A DNA stretch of 15,566 nt from CAZTWC01 sp964617105 [NCBI: uncultured Myxococcia bacterium]. Lineage in GTDB: Bacteria > CAZTWC01. The stretch is from contig CAZTWC010000022.1 in NCBI GenBank assembly GCA_964617105.1, forward strand, positions 1-15,566, given 5' to 3'. The translations under genes were made by a program, and so were the position numbers. The notes beneath the pieces were generated by a model, which made no database searches, was not told where the DNA came from, and saw nothing but the letters and a program-made list of their open reading frames with translations. Positions 5,649 through 13,728 of the stretch are shown piece by piece; within the stretch, counting starts at the first letter, position 1; the number at the start of each line of letters is the position of its first letter.

Positions 5649-7130
5649 ATGACAACTAATAGTCTGGCCAATAGAAAATGGTATTCTGGAATGCTCACAC
5701 AGGAGGACTGGTGGGCGGTGTGGATCGGAGTGTTTTTCTTTTTTTTAGGGCTGCTGTCGGTCACTGGAATTGACCTGGTGGGCTGGATTGCCTATCCATC
5801 CAAATGGGGCGGCGATATCAGTATTGCCAAAGCCATCAAGCCTCTGGGAAAAGATTACCAATTTCTGGGTCCCTTTGGCAGTATTGTGGTCACCTATATT
5901 CTTTTTACCGCAGCCACCTGTATTGGGGCCTTTTTTATGAGGTGGAAGGTTAAAAAATTCTTTTGGGGATGGACCTTTATTTTTATCGTAACCTATCTGC
6001 TATGGATCCTGGGCCACCACGCCTTTTTAGCCGCCAATGAAACTAACCGGGGAAATTATGGGCTATCCTACAGCCTCTCTTTGGGGGGCGGCGCTTCTTT
6101 TATTTTAGCCCTATCAGTGGGATTGATTATTGGAAATTTCTTTAAGAAAACCGCGGGTTTTTTAAGCGAAGCAGCCAAACCGGAATGGTTTATTAAGACC
6201 GCTATTGTGTTTTTGGGAGTTAAGGTGGGATACATGGCCATGAAAGCGGCTAATGTGGTTTTTGAACTTGCTATTACCGGTGCTGCGGCCACCATAGTGG
6301 CCTATCTTATCTTTTGGCCGGGCACCTATTTGATCTGCAGAAAACTGTTTTTATTGCCCCGAAAGATGTCGGCGGTGTTGAGTTCTGGCATCTCTATATG
6401 TGGAGTATCAGCGGCAGTGGCCACTGCTGGAGCGGTTCGGGCCAAACCGATAATCCCGGTAATGGTTTCCGCCTTGATTGTGGTCTATGCAGTTATTGAA
6501 CTGGTAATTCTACCGCCAATATTTACTTATACCATGATAGACGAACCTATTGTGGCTGGCGCCGCCATGGGGATGGCGGTTAAAACTGATGGCGCCGATG
6601 CGGCGGCCGGTGCGGTTATGGATGAGTTGATGCGGAACAAAAAAGAGAATATGGATGGCACCAAATGGGAAGAGGGGTGGATAACTACCAGCGCGGTTAT
6701 GACCAAAATCTGGATCGATATGTTTATTGGATTATGGGCTTTTGTTTTGGCCCTGGTATGGGTTTACAAAATTGAACGGAAAAAGGGGGAGCATGTTCCG
6801 GTGTCAGAGGTATGGCACCGGTTTCCAAAATTTGTTATTGGATATTTTTTCACCTGGTTTGTCTATCTGGGTATTTTATTTTTTGCTTCCCATTTAACCG
6901 AAGCCGCCAAAATCGGCGCCATCCCGGTGGAGAAGGGGATGAGGAAACTGTTTTTTATGCTTACCTTTTTAAGTATTGGAATTATTACCGATTTTAAAAA
7001 GTTGGCCGAAGCAAGATTTGGCAAGATGATCTTTGTCTATTTTATTGCCCTGTTTGTTTTTATTATCCCCATTGCGGTGATAGTGAGCTATATTTTTCAT
7101 CACGGCATGACAGTTCCCCTGGCCAAATAA
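5649..7130 (+). CDS. YeiH-family (putative sulfate exporter, UPF0324) membrane transporter, long form
   Basis: Inner-membrane protein of 493 residues with roughly eleven hydrophobic spans, among them about 24-42, 77-97, 106-126, 149-165, 205-225, 268-290, 353-373, 395-412, 432-447 and 460-482. The family signature ISICGVSAAVATA is at 248-260, matching the ICGxSAxxA motif of YeiH/UPF0324 proteins. A second conserved stretch, GAAMGMAVKTDGADAAAGAV, is at 304-323. Typical family members have about 340-350 residues. This one adds a long N-terminal block with an EDWWAVWIG entry and a loop around residues 43-75. AAGGAG overlaps the upstream stop codon seven bases before ATG. The family is annotated as putative sulfate or sulfonate-related exporters without firm proof, so the substrate here is open. 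It is the last gene of a three-gene cassette. Confidence 0.8.
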   Translation: MTTNSLANRKWYSGMLTQEDWWAVWIGVFFFFLGLLSVTGIDLVGWIAYPSKWGGDISIAKAIKPLGKDYQFLGPFGSIVVTYILFTAATCIGAFFMRWKVKKFFWGWTFIFIVTYLLWILGHHAFLAANETNRGNYGLSYSLSLGGGASFILALSVGLIIGNFFKKTAGFLSEAAKPEWFIKTAIVFLGVKVGYMAMKAANVVFELAITGAAATIVAYLIFWPGTYLICRKLFLLPRKMSAVLSSGISICGVSAAVATAGAVRAKPIIPVMVSALIVVYAVIELVILPPIFTYTMIDEPIVAGAAMGMAVKTDGADAAAGAVMDELMRNKKENMDGTKWEEGWITTSAVMTKIWIDMFIGLWAFVLALVWVYKIERKKGEHVPVSEVWHRFPKFVIGYFFTWFVYLGILFFASHLTEAAKIGAIPVEKGMRKLFFMLTFLSIGIITDFKKLAEARFGKMIFVYFIALFVFIIPIAVIVSYIFHHGMTVPLAK

Positions 7131-7193
7131 AGGCACAATTTATCCGGCACCACTACGATTGCTGAATGCGGGCATTGGTAATTTTATGTCATA

Positions 7194-7222
7194 TTGATTT
7201 TAGCGCCTGATTATGCTATATC
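7194..7222 (+). promoter_or_regulatory. Sigma-70-type promoter of the AOR operon
   Basis: TTGATT (7194-7199) and TATATC (7217-7222) are 17 bases apart, about 48 bases before the AOR start codon. Confidence 0.45.
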
Positions 7223-7269
7223 AAAATTATAAATTATGCTTTATGGCTACTATGAGGAGTAATTAAATA

Positions 7270-9120
7270 ATGTACGCTTTTATGGGTAAAATCCTGCTAG
7301 TTAATTTAACCGAAAAAACATATCAGACCATAGACAAAGATGATCACTTTTATCGCCAATATATGGGTGGTTCGCTACTGGCAGCCCAACTTTTTACTGA
7401 ACATTTTGAAGTGACTGAGGATGCTGGACCTTTTTCTTCAAAAAATCCGCTAATTTTTGCCACTGGACCCCTGGCTGGAGGGTCTGTATGTGGGGTGACC
7501 AGGGTAAATGTATTAACTATTTCCCCAGAAACTACCGGCATCTACCTTTCACAGGCAGGGGGAGAATTCGGGCCTGAGATGAAAAGGGCTGGCTTTGATG
7601 CAGTGGTTGTTATTGGCAAAGCATCTTCACCAGTCTATTTAAAAATAACCACTTTAAATCAAAAAACTTTTTGTGATTTTTTACCGGCGGATCATCTTTG
7701 GGGAAAGGATAGAGTTGAGGCCAATGAGATCCTCAAAAAAGATTTACCGGAAAAATACTCCATGGCTTCCATTGGTCCTGCTGGAGAGAAACTGGTAGCT
7801 CAAGCCAATATTATGTTCGAACTAGACCATTATGCCGGGCGAGGTGGTTTGGGAGCGGTTATGGGCGCTAAAAATCTAAAGGCAATTTGCCTTAAAGGAG
7901 ATCAGAAAATAGCCTTTAAGGACCCTAAAAAGATGATGGCCATAAATAAAGTTGGTGCTAAGCGATTTAAGGAGTCTGATCCGAATTCCTTTGGTAAAGT
8001 CCTTCGTAAAAACGGTACCTTTGGCCTTTTAGCTCTTAACCAGGATGCTGGTAACCTGCCAACTAAAAACTTTAAACATGCCCAGGTTGATTCAGAAGAA
8101 TATGAAAAAGAGATCAGCCATTCACATATTAGAGAGAAGTATGTGGGCAAATCTGTCCCTTGCAGGGCTTGTTACCTTGCTTGTAAAAAGCAGTACAAAC
8201 AGGATTCACCATGGTCTGATTACACTGTATGTGCTGAATATGAAAGCATTGCCCTGTTGGCGCCAAATATTGGCCTGGAGACAGATTTTGCCGAAGGTCT
8301 CAGGGCCTGCGAGATATGTAACCGCCTTGGAATAGACACCATGAGCGCCGGAGATATTGTCTCCTGGCTAATGGATTGTTTTGAAAACCAGGTTCTTACC
8401 GAGGAAAAAACCGGGTTTTCAATAAAGTTTGGTGATGGTCAAAAAGCTTGTGAACTGGTAGAAGATATTGCTCTAAGAAAGGGGCCCCTGGGCGATCTGT
8501 TAGCCTCTGGCATTGAAAAATCGCTCCTTAAACTTGGTGAAGCCACCAGGCCATATTTGCGTTTCTCAAAAGGTATAGGATTCCCAGCCCATATGCCAAG
8601 AAGGAAACCGGGGATCGGCTTTGGCTATCTTCATGGTCCCAATCCTGCTGATCATATGAAACTTGAGCATGACTGGATTGTATCGGAAAAAGAGATATTA
8701 AAGGGTTTAGGGCTCAATATCAGTTCAACTTTGGATACCCTGGACAAAAACAAGGTTGAAATTGCCAGGGCTACCCAATGCTACTATTCCATGGTGGATG
8801 TTTTGAGTTCGTGCATGTTCGTGTTTGGTCCTGGAAACATCTATACTTTTACAGAAATTACCGAGATGGTAAATGCCGCAACCGGTTTTGATTTGACCTT
8901 TAAAGAATTATTGGCACTTGGCGAGCGCAGTATTCAAATTCAGAGAAAAATTTACTGTGATTTAGGCGGCCAGGATGAAGAGTATCTCCCATATCTTAAA
9001 GAGAAGATTCCTGCCGGCGCTGGAGAAGGGTACCATATAACCGAAAAAGATTTTAAAGAGACCAGAGCACATTATTATTCCCTTTGGGGTTGGGATGAAA
9101 AAGGAGTACCCAAAGTGTAA
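7270..9120 (+). CDS. Aldehyde:ferredoxin oxidoreductase-family protein (tungsto/molybdopterin)
   Basis: Enzyme of 616 residues, full length for the AOR family, which oxidises aldehydes to acids (or reduces acids) with ferredoxin and a bis-pterin tungsten cofactor. The start MGKILLVNLTEKT and the block YAGRGGLGAVMGAKNLKAI (188-206) are family hallmarks. The [4Fe-4S] ligands are C298, C301, C305 and C515 (VLSSC), with the same CxxCxxxC spacing as the Pyrococcus enzyme. E323 falls where its active-site Glu would be. The region that usually reads PAHDPR is PAHMPRR (439-445), and the following TSxRGACHL-like motif is replaced by LHGPNPADHM (454-463), so this is a divergent subgroup and the substrate may not be a simple aldehyde. 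GAGGAG lies ten bases upstream of ATG. An alcohol dehydrogenase gene follows 46 bases later. Confidence 0.85.
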   Translation: MYAFMGKILLVNLTEKTYQTIDKDDHFYRQYMGGSLLAAQLFTEHFEVTEDAGPFSSKNPLIFATGPLAGGSVCGVTRVNVLTISPETTGIYLSQAGGEFGPEMKRAGFDAVVVIGKASSPVYLKITTLNQKTFCDFLPADHLWGKDRVEANEILKKDLPEKYSMASIGPAGEKLVAQANIMFELDHYAGRGGLGAVMGAKNLKAICLKGDQKIAFKDPKKMMAINKVGAKRFKESDPNSFGKVLRKNGTFGLLALNQDAGNLPTKNFKHAQVDSEEYEKEISHSHIREKYVGKSVPCRACYLACKKQYKQDSPWSDYTVCAEYESIALLAPNIGLETDFAEGLRACEICNRLGIDTMSAGDIVSWLMDCFENQVLTEEKTGFSIKFGDGQKACELVEDIALRKGPLGDLLASGIEKSLLKLGEATRPYLRFSKGIGFPAHMPRRKPGIGFGYLHGPNPADHMKLEHDWIVSEKEILKGLGLNISSTLDTLDKNKVEIARATQCYYSMVDVLSSCMFVFGPGNIYTFTEITEMVNAATGFDLTFKELLALGERSIQIQRKIYCDLGGQDEEYLPYLKEKIPAGAGEGYHITEKDFKETRAHYYSLWGWDEKGVPKV

Positions 9121-9166
9121 TTGCCCTCTGGGATGACAATTTACTGTAATTATCAAAGGAGATATA

Positions 9167-10318
9167 ATGTCGAAATCAAGACATACGTATTCATTTCCAA
9201 CCCATCTGGAATATGGCCCAAAAGCGGCCAGGGATTTGGCCCGTATTATCAAAAAAACCGGTGTTAAAAAAGGGTTGCTGGTTACAGATCAAGGGATCGA
9301 AAAAAGTGGGAATGCTGATCTTCTTAGAGATTATTTTAAGCAGGAAAACCTGGAATTGGTTACCTTTAATGATGTTAAACCAAATCCCGTAGATGACAAT
9401 GTGTATCAGGGCGCCAAAATATATAAGGAATCGGGTGCTGAATTTATTGTTGGTCTTGGCGGAGGTTCGCCTCTGGATGTTGCCAAGGTGATTAAGTGTC
9501 TGGCAACCCATGATGGGCCTTTAGAAAAATATGATGACCAAAAGGGGGGAGACCAATATATACAGGATAATATGCCGCCATTTTATGCTATCCCCACTAC
9601 GGCCGGCACCGGTAGCGAAGTTGGCAAAAGTAGTGTTATCACCATAAAGAGCACCAACAAAAAAACCATCATTTTTTCACCATACTTTATGCCCACCATT
9701 GCCGTATTGGATCCGGAATTAACCGTTTCGTTGCCAAAAGGCTTGACCGCAGCTACTGGAGTTGATGCTTTTGTCCACAATCTGGAGGCCTATCTTATCA
9801 ATTCCTTCCACCCCTTTGCAGATGGGCTGGCTCGGGAAGGGATCTATCGCAGTTTTAAATATCTTCCCAAAGCGGTTGAAAATGGCCAAGATATTCAGGC
9901 CAGAGGGGAGATGCTAATAGCCTCGGCTATGGGAGCTACCGCATTTCAAAAAGGGCTGGGAATTAACCACTCCATTGCCCATGCTTTGGGTGTTCTTTTT
10001 GATATGCATCATGGCCTGGCCAATGCAGCCGTACTTATTGAAGTGCTAAAATACAATTTTAAGGGACCTTGCGTCAAACAGAAACTGGCCTCGATTGGCT
10101 TTTTGCTCAAGACAAAAAGCAGCCATGAAGTGGTTATTGATACCCTTGAAAAATGGCTGGTTTCTCTTGATATGCCAACCGACTTAAAAAGTTTTAAGAT
10201 ACCGGAAAATAAAATCCAAGCAATAGAAGATTATGCTTTGGCAGATCCCTGCTGCCCCCTGAATCCCAGGAAAGTTGAGAAGGGCGATGTTGTGAAGATA
10301 TTAAAAAATATAACTTAA
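9167..10318 (+). CDS. Iron-containing (group III) alcohol dehydrogenase
   Basis: NAD(P)-dependent alcohol/aldehyde oxidoreductase of 383 residues, the normal family length. Visible motifs are the nucleotide-binding GLGGGSPLDVAK (96-107), PTTAGTGSEVGKSS (143-156) and metal ligands D200, H204, H268 and H282, with the H-x13-H spacing and HHGLANA motif of FucO-like enzymes. All four ligands are present, so it should be active with Fe(II). AAAGGAG precedes ATG by five bases. It follows the AOR gene by 46 bases on the same transcript, so acid/aldehyde conversion by AOR and aldehyde/alcohol conversion by this enzyme probably form one path. The carbon substrate cannot be read from the sequence. Confidence 0.85.
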   Translation: MSKSRHTYSFPTHLEYGPKAARDLARIIKKTGVKKGLLVTDQGIEKSGNADLLRDYFKQENLELVTFNDVKPNPVDDNVYQGAKIYKESGAEFIVGLGGGSPLDVAKVIKCLATHDGPLEKYDDQKGGDQYIQDNMPPFYAIPTTAGTGSEVGKSSVITIKSTNKKTIIFSPYFMPTIAVLDPELTVSLPKGLTAATGVDAFVHNLEAYLINSFHPFADGLAREGIYRSFKYLPKAVENGQDIQARGEMLIASAMGATAFQKGLGINHSIAHALGVLFDMHHGLANAAVLIEVLKYNFKGPCVKQKLASIGFLLKTKSSHEVVIDTLEKWLVSLDMPTDLKSFKIPENKIQAIEDYALADPCCPLNPRKVEKGDVVKILKNIT

Positions 10319-10338
10319 GTTCCCGTCCGAGAATTCAC

Positions 10339-10370
10339 TAACTTCGGGCTCGCTCAGAAGAAGTTATTTT
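10339..10370 (+). terminator. Hairpin with short T-run between the dehydrogenase and HAD genes
   Basis: TAACTTC (10339-10345) and GAAGTTA (10360-10366) form a 7-bp stem with a 14-base loop, followed by TTTT (10367-10370). It may lower transcription into the HAD gene or end the two-gene unit. No good promoter is visible after it, so partial read-through is likely. Confidence 0.35.
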
Positions 10371-10399
10371 CGCCTGAACCATTAATATGAGGATAACCA

Positions 10400-11152
10400 A
10401 TGGAAAATTTAATTAAAGGAATCACCTTTGATATTTGGGATACAATTTTAATAGATGATTCAGATGAGCCTAAAAGGGCGGCAAAAGGTTTGCCAACCAA
10501 AACAGAATCCAGGATCATAGAAGTTTTTGAGGTGGCTAAAAAATATAAACCTATCTCCATGGAAGATGCCAGAAGAGCCTACCAGGAAAATCTGAAAGAA
10601 TTTGAGAAAATTTGGCATGATGATTATGTGACATTATTGGTGCCGGAACGTTTAAAAAGACTTTTCAATTCTCTTGATATAAATCCTGGTGAAGATGATC
10701 TTAAAAAAGCCAACAAAGCCTGGGAAGAGATGGAATATGAAATTGCCCCGGATCTTGCACCTGGAGTTGTTGATGCTTTGAAAAAACTAGCACCAAATTA
10801 TAAATTAGCGATTATATCAGATGCCATCGTCTCTCCAGGAAGGGTGTTAAGGAAAATTCTGGATAAATACCATATTTTGAAATTTTTTAAGGTCTTCTCT
10901 TTTTCCGATGAAGTGGGTGCCTCAAAACCTTCAAAAAAAGTCTTTGAGGTCACCATAGGGCAACTTCAACTAGAACCATCTGAAATTGTGCATATCGGTG
11001 ACCGCCCATATAATGATATTGATGGGCCCAAGGATGCCGGGCTGAAAGCATTTCTTTATGATGGTTTAAAAAAGAGGGAAATTACCCGATATAAACCAGA
11101 TGCTGTTTTTTCTGATTATGCAAAATTGCCTGAACTTCTTAGTACGCTTTAA
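10400..11152 (+). CDS. HAD-superfamily hydrolase-like protein
   Basis: Cytoplasmic protein of 250 residues with a C1-type helical cap. Motif I is FDIWDT (10-15): the nucleophile D11 is present but position +2 is Trp instead of the Asp acid/base of phosphatases, as also seen with aromatic residues in haloacid-dehalogenase-type members. Motif II is IISDA with S140, motif III is K176 (GASKPSKKVF), and motif IV is GDRPYNDIDGPKDAG with D201, D206 and D208. So it binds Mg and an acyl-enzyme could form, but a standard phosphatase mechanism is doubtful. GAGG lies seven bases before ATG. It lies 81 bases after the dehydrogenase gene and its last 14 bases overlap the opposite-strand amidotransferase gene. 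Substrate unknown; damaged-metabolite clean-up or dehalogenation are possibilities. Confidence 0.8.
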   Translation: MENLIKGITFDIWDTILIDDSDEPKRAAKGLPTKTESRIIEVFEVAKKYKPISMEDARRAYQENLKEFEKIWHDDYVTLLVPERLKRLFNSLDINPGEDDLKKANKAWEEMEYEIAPDLAPGVVDALKKLAPNYKLAIISDAIVSPGRVLRKILDKYHILKFFKVFSFSDEVGASKPSKKVFEVTIGQLQLEPSEIVHIGDRPYNDIDGPKDAGLKAFLYDGLKKREITRYKPDAVFSDYAKLPELLSTL

Positions 11153-12005
11153 GTTTCCGCGGTAGTACTACCCAGTTAAGCCAGTTTACAAATTCACAAT
11201 GTTTAATCTGGTCTGAAAGCAGATCATCGTCAATCGCCAGTTGCCAACGCAAATCCTTTCGTTGCGGCTGGGCGTGCAATAATTTCATTTGGTTTACATA
11301 GCGCTGGCAATCCTCAGATTTTCCAAAAAAACCCTGGTCAATCAATCTTTTTTCTCTGGCCATGGTAAGACTGGCAACTTCATGAAGGTCATACTCCGGA
11401 TGGTATTGGGTAGCCCAAAATATCCCCTCTTTGTATTTTACCGAAACTGCCTGAACACTGGTGAAATCGTTAGAAGCCAGGCATTGTGCCTCTGAAGGAA
11501 GTTTGGTAATTTCGTCCTCATGGCTGATAAAGGCGTCAAAAACCGGTGGCTTACCTTCAAACATGGGATGATCCTGACCAGATTTGGTAAGATGAATCTT
11601 GCGGGCAATCCCCATCTCTCTCCCTTTGGGGTTAACTTTAACTTCACCGCCTATGGCATAAACCGCTATTTGGATACCCCAGCAACTTCCAAACTGGGGT
11701 ATCCCCAATTCATAACCAAATTTGACTAAATCGATCATTTTTCTAGTCGTTCGATTTTTAGTATCAAAAATAGTCAGATTACATCCTGGCCACAAGATGG
11801 CATCATAATCCTTGAGTCTTTGTTTATCGGGAAACTCAACCTCGGGATCACTAACATACTTTATATCGCATTTGGCATCGGGCTGGTATTGCCAAAGCAT
11901 GTTCGCATAAAGTTGGCCGGCAAGGCACATGCCAACCTGGCCGAATTTATCCCGGCTGACCTTTGGATAACCATCAATAATTAAACAATAGAGTGAATTT
12001 GCCAT
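11139..12005 (-). CDS. Class I glutamine amidotransferase-like protein
   Basis: Protein of 288 residues with a GMP-synthase-type glutaminase fold. The triad is clear: nucleophile C108 in FGSCWGIQIAV, and H202 and E204 in TQYHPEYD. The oxyanion strand is at LWPGC (71-75), where PGG is more usual. After the catalytic domain comes a tail of about 80 residues (LIDQGFFGKSEDCQRYVNQM and on), longer than in free-standing glutaminases, which may bind a partner. No synthetase domain is fused and none is encoded next to it, so the ammonia acceptor is unknown. Hydrolysis of gamma-glutamyl compounds is another option. AAGGA lies about a dozen bases before ATG 12005, a long spacing. It overlaps the HAD gene tail to tail by 14 bases. 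Confidence 0.8.
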   Translation of the reverse strand: MANSLYCLIIDGYPKVSRDKFGQVGMCLAGQLYANMLWQYQPDAKCDIKYVSDPEVEFPDKQRLKDYDAILWPGCNLTIFDTKNRTTRKMIDLVKFGYELGIPQFGSCWGIQIAVYAIGGEVKVNPKGREMGIARKIHLTKSGQDHPMFEGKPPVFDAFISHEDEITKLPSEAQCLASNDFTSVQAVSVKYKEGIFWATQYHPEYDLHEVASLTMAREKRLIDQGFFGKSEDCQRYVNQMKLLHAQPQRKDLRWQLAIDDDLLSDQIKHCEFVNWLNWVVLPRKLKAY

Positions 12006-12142
12006 GCTGTTATCTGTTCCTTTCTGTTAAATTGCATCAATAATAACAAATAATTTTTACTATACTTTCATCTCTGGCCAACATAAGCCCTTAATCATTG
12101 CACATCCCCTCATCTTTCCACAGCAGAATCAGATCTTTTTCT

Positions 12143-13576
12143 TTAATATAGCGTAGAACAGGAACATCCGGCCGGCCCTGCCGTCTGTTGAGGCGAATTA
12201 CCGGCTCTTCCGGTATCGGCCTTTTCTGGCAGGTAATCGACATTGGTAGAGTTATCAATAATCTCTTGTCCACCTTCAAAATTATCTTGAACTTCAGAAA
12301 GGTCTGGTTCTATAGATAACTCCCCTTGATCATCTGTGTAGGTAAGCAAAGCCAATTCCGGCTGGTAGTGGGCGATAATATCTTTATATGAATCGCCCCT
12401 CAGTCCTCTCTCCAACATTCCCCACTGGCAAAAACCCCTGACCAGACATTTTTTGGATGCCTTGCACCCAGATGGGGTGGTGGGATTTGGGACATCAGGG
12501 TTAATTTCATGGGCAGCGCAGCAATTGTGACCACACCATTTGCCAATACAATCATTTCGTCCGGTTTTATCTGGTACGGTATTAGTTCGATATTCTGGTA
12601 AGGTGCCATACCGGCCGCAACTGGAAGCGTATTCAATTTTATCCAGTATAGAGTGATCCTTTTTTTTCACCAGGACCATCCCTTTGGTTAAATCTACCGC
12701 CTCATCAATGATGCTCAACCGGGTATCTTCATAGCGCTGGTTGCATACTGTGTCGTTGATATGGTATTTGTAAACCTCACTGCGTCTCTTTATATAAAAA
12801 TAGTAGGCATAAGTTCTGGCGGCGACAGCTAAGGTTTTAAAAGTTTCCAGGGCTGCTCTTTTCCCCTGTTTATTGTGGGCAAACACCCCGATCTCGGCGT
12901 AAACCGCCCCTTTGACATAATCTTCAAAATCGATCTCATCGATACGATCTGGAGTCGATGAGCAGGGCTTGCAACTATCGCCCAGGCAATACCTGGCCAC
13001 CTTGATGGTTTTTGGCAGTTGGTCGGTTACCGTCAACTCCCGCTTTTGGTTCCCATTAGTCCAGGAAAAACCTGGTTTTGGATTAATCTGCGCGTCTGAT
13101 TCCAGTTCAAAGGCTGGCAAGTTTAAGGGATCTTGCTGCTTCCTGGGTATTGGCAAGCCAAAAGGGTATTTGGCCAGACGAATATCTTCTTCGATCTGAG
13201 CCGGTAAAACCGATAATGCCCGCATCTCAGTACCTAAGGGTGTTGGGGAAAGAATATTGACCAGTTTGATATCGCCATCAAGCCGTTTGACCAAAAAATT
13301 ATGAACTCCCCGGGGTAATAAAAAACTAACCATACCCTGCCTATCGGTTATAGCGGCCTTACCATTTAATAGGCAGACCACCTTTTCAGCGGTTAGAGGA
13401 GTTTTGTCCAGGGCGTTAATAATCCTGAATTTTACTGTGGATAAAGGTTCACTATTGGTAGCCACACCGTTTTTAATCGGCAGTAAAAAAATAAGGGTCA
13501 TAACCCAAAAAAGCACTAAAGATTTTATGGCGATAGCCTGCTTGGATGATGGGTCCAGAAAAAACAAATTTTCCAT
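12143..13576 (-). CDS. Exported cysteine-rich SpoIID/LytB-domain protein, probably frameshifted at its end
   Basis: Protein of 477 residues. A hydrophobic segment (about 17-36) acts as signal or anchor. Residues about 45-105 resemble a carboxypeptidase-regulatory/Ig-like strand domain (FRIINALDKTPL, ITDRQGMVSFLLPRG). Residues about 213-405 are a SpoIID/LytB domain: IDFEDYVKGAVYAEIG with E228 at the catalytic Glu position of SpoIID, TLAVAARTYAYY, YHINDTVCNQRYED, and the final WGMLERGLRGDSYKDIIAHYQP. SpoIID enzymes cut denuded peptidoglycan, so a periplasmic cell-wall role is likely. It has about fifteen cysteines, clustered at 197-205 and 343-383, unusual for the family. Frame changes near 12222-12225 would give a better C-terminus ending at 12091. 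The weak AGGG lies just upstream of ATG, and a terminator of the preceding gene lies only 14 bases before the start. Confidence 0.75.
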   Translation of the reverse strand: MENLFFLDPSSKQAIAIKSLVLFWVMTLIFLLPIKNGVATNSEPLSTVKFRIINALDKTPLTAEKVVCLLNGKAAITDRQGMVSFLLPRGVHNFLVKRLDGDIKLVNILSPTPLGTEMRALSVLPAQIEEDIRLAKYPFGLPIPRKQQDPLNLPAFELESDAQINPKPGFSWTNGNQKRELTVTDQLPKTIKVARYCLGDSCKPCSSTPDRIDEIDFEDYVKGAVYAEIGVFAHNKQGKRAALETFKTLAVAARTYAYYFYIKRRSEVYKYHINDTVCNQRYEDTRLSIIDEAVDLTKGMVLVKKKDHSILDKIEYASSCGRYGTLPEYRTNTVPDKTGRNDCIGKWCGHNCCAAHEINPDVPNPTTPSGCKASKKCLVRGFCQWGMLERGLRGDSYKDIIAHYQPELALLTYTDDQGELSIEPDLSEVQDNFEGGQEIIDNSTNVDYLPEKADTGRAGNSPQQTAGPAGCSCSTLY

Positions 13577-13593
13577 ATGTCAATATCCCTAAA

Positions 13594-13630
13594 AAAACCC
13601 CGCCTGATTTTAACAACCGGGCGGGGTTTT
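13594..13630 (-). terminator. Strong intrinsic terminator of the outer-membrane protein gene
   Basis: An 11-bp perfect stem (AAAACCCCGCC at 13594-13604 with GGCGGGGTTTT at 13620-13630) is followed on the minus strand by seven T (13597-13591). It is about 100 bases downstream of the barrel gene's stop. A second small hairpin, ACTCAAC/GTTGAGT at 13666-13683, lies just before it. Confidence 0.85.
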
Positions 13631-13728
13631 GTTTGATTTCCGGTTTTCACGCCATCAGATACAGGACTCAACTCCTGTTGAGTGTTAACCAGATCTCCCG
13701 GGGTGAATACCGGTGATTACTCAGATTT

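Noticed and set aside
7270-9120. Assigning the AOR-family protein as the BamB subunit of benzoyl-CoA reductase
   Set aside because: None of the usual bam partner genes are present, and the motifs fit a divergent AOR equally well.
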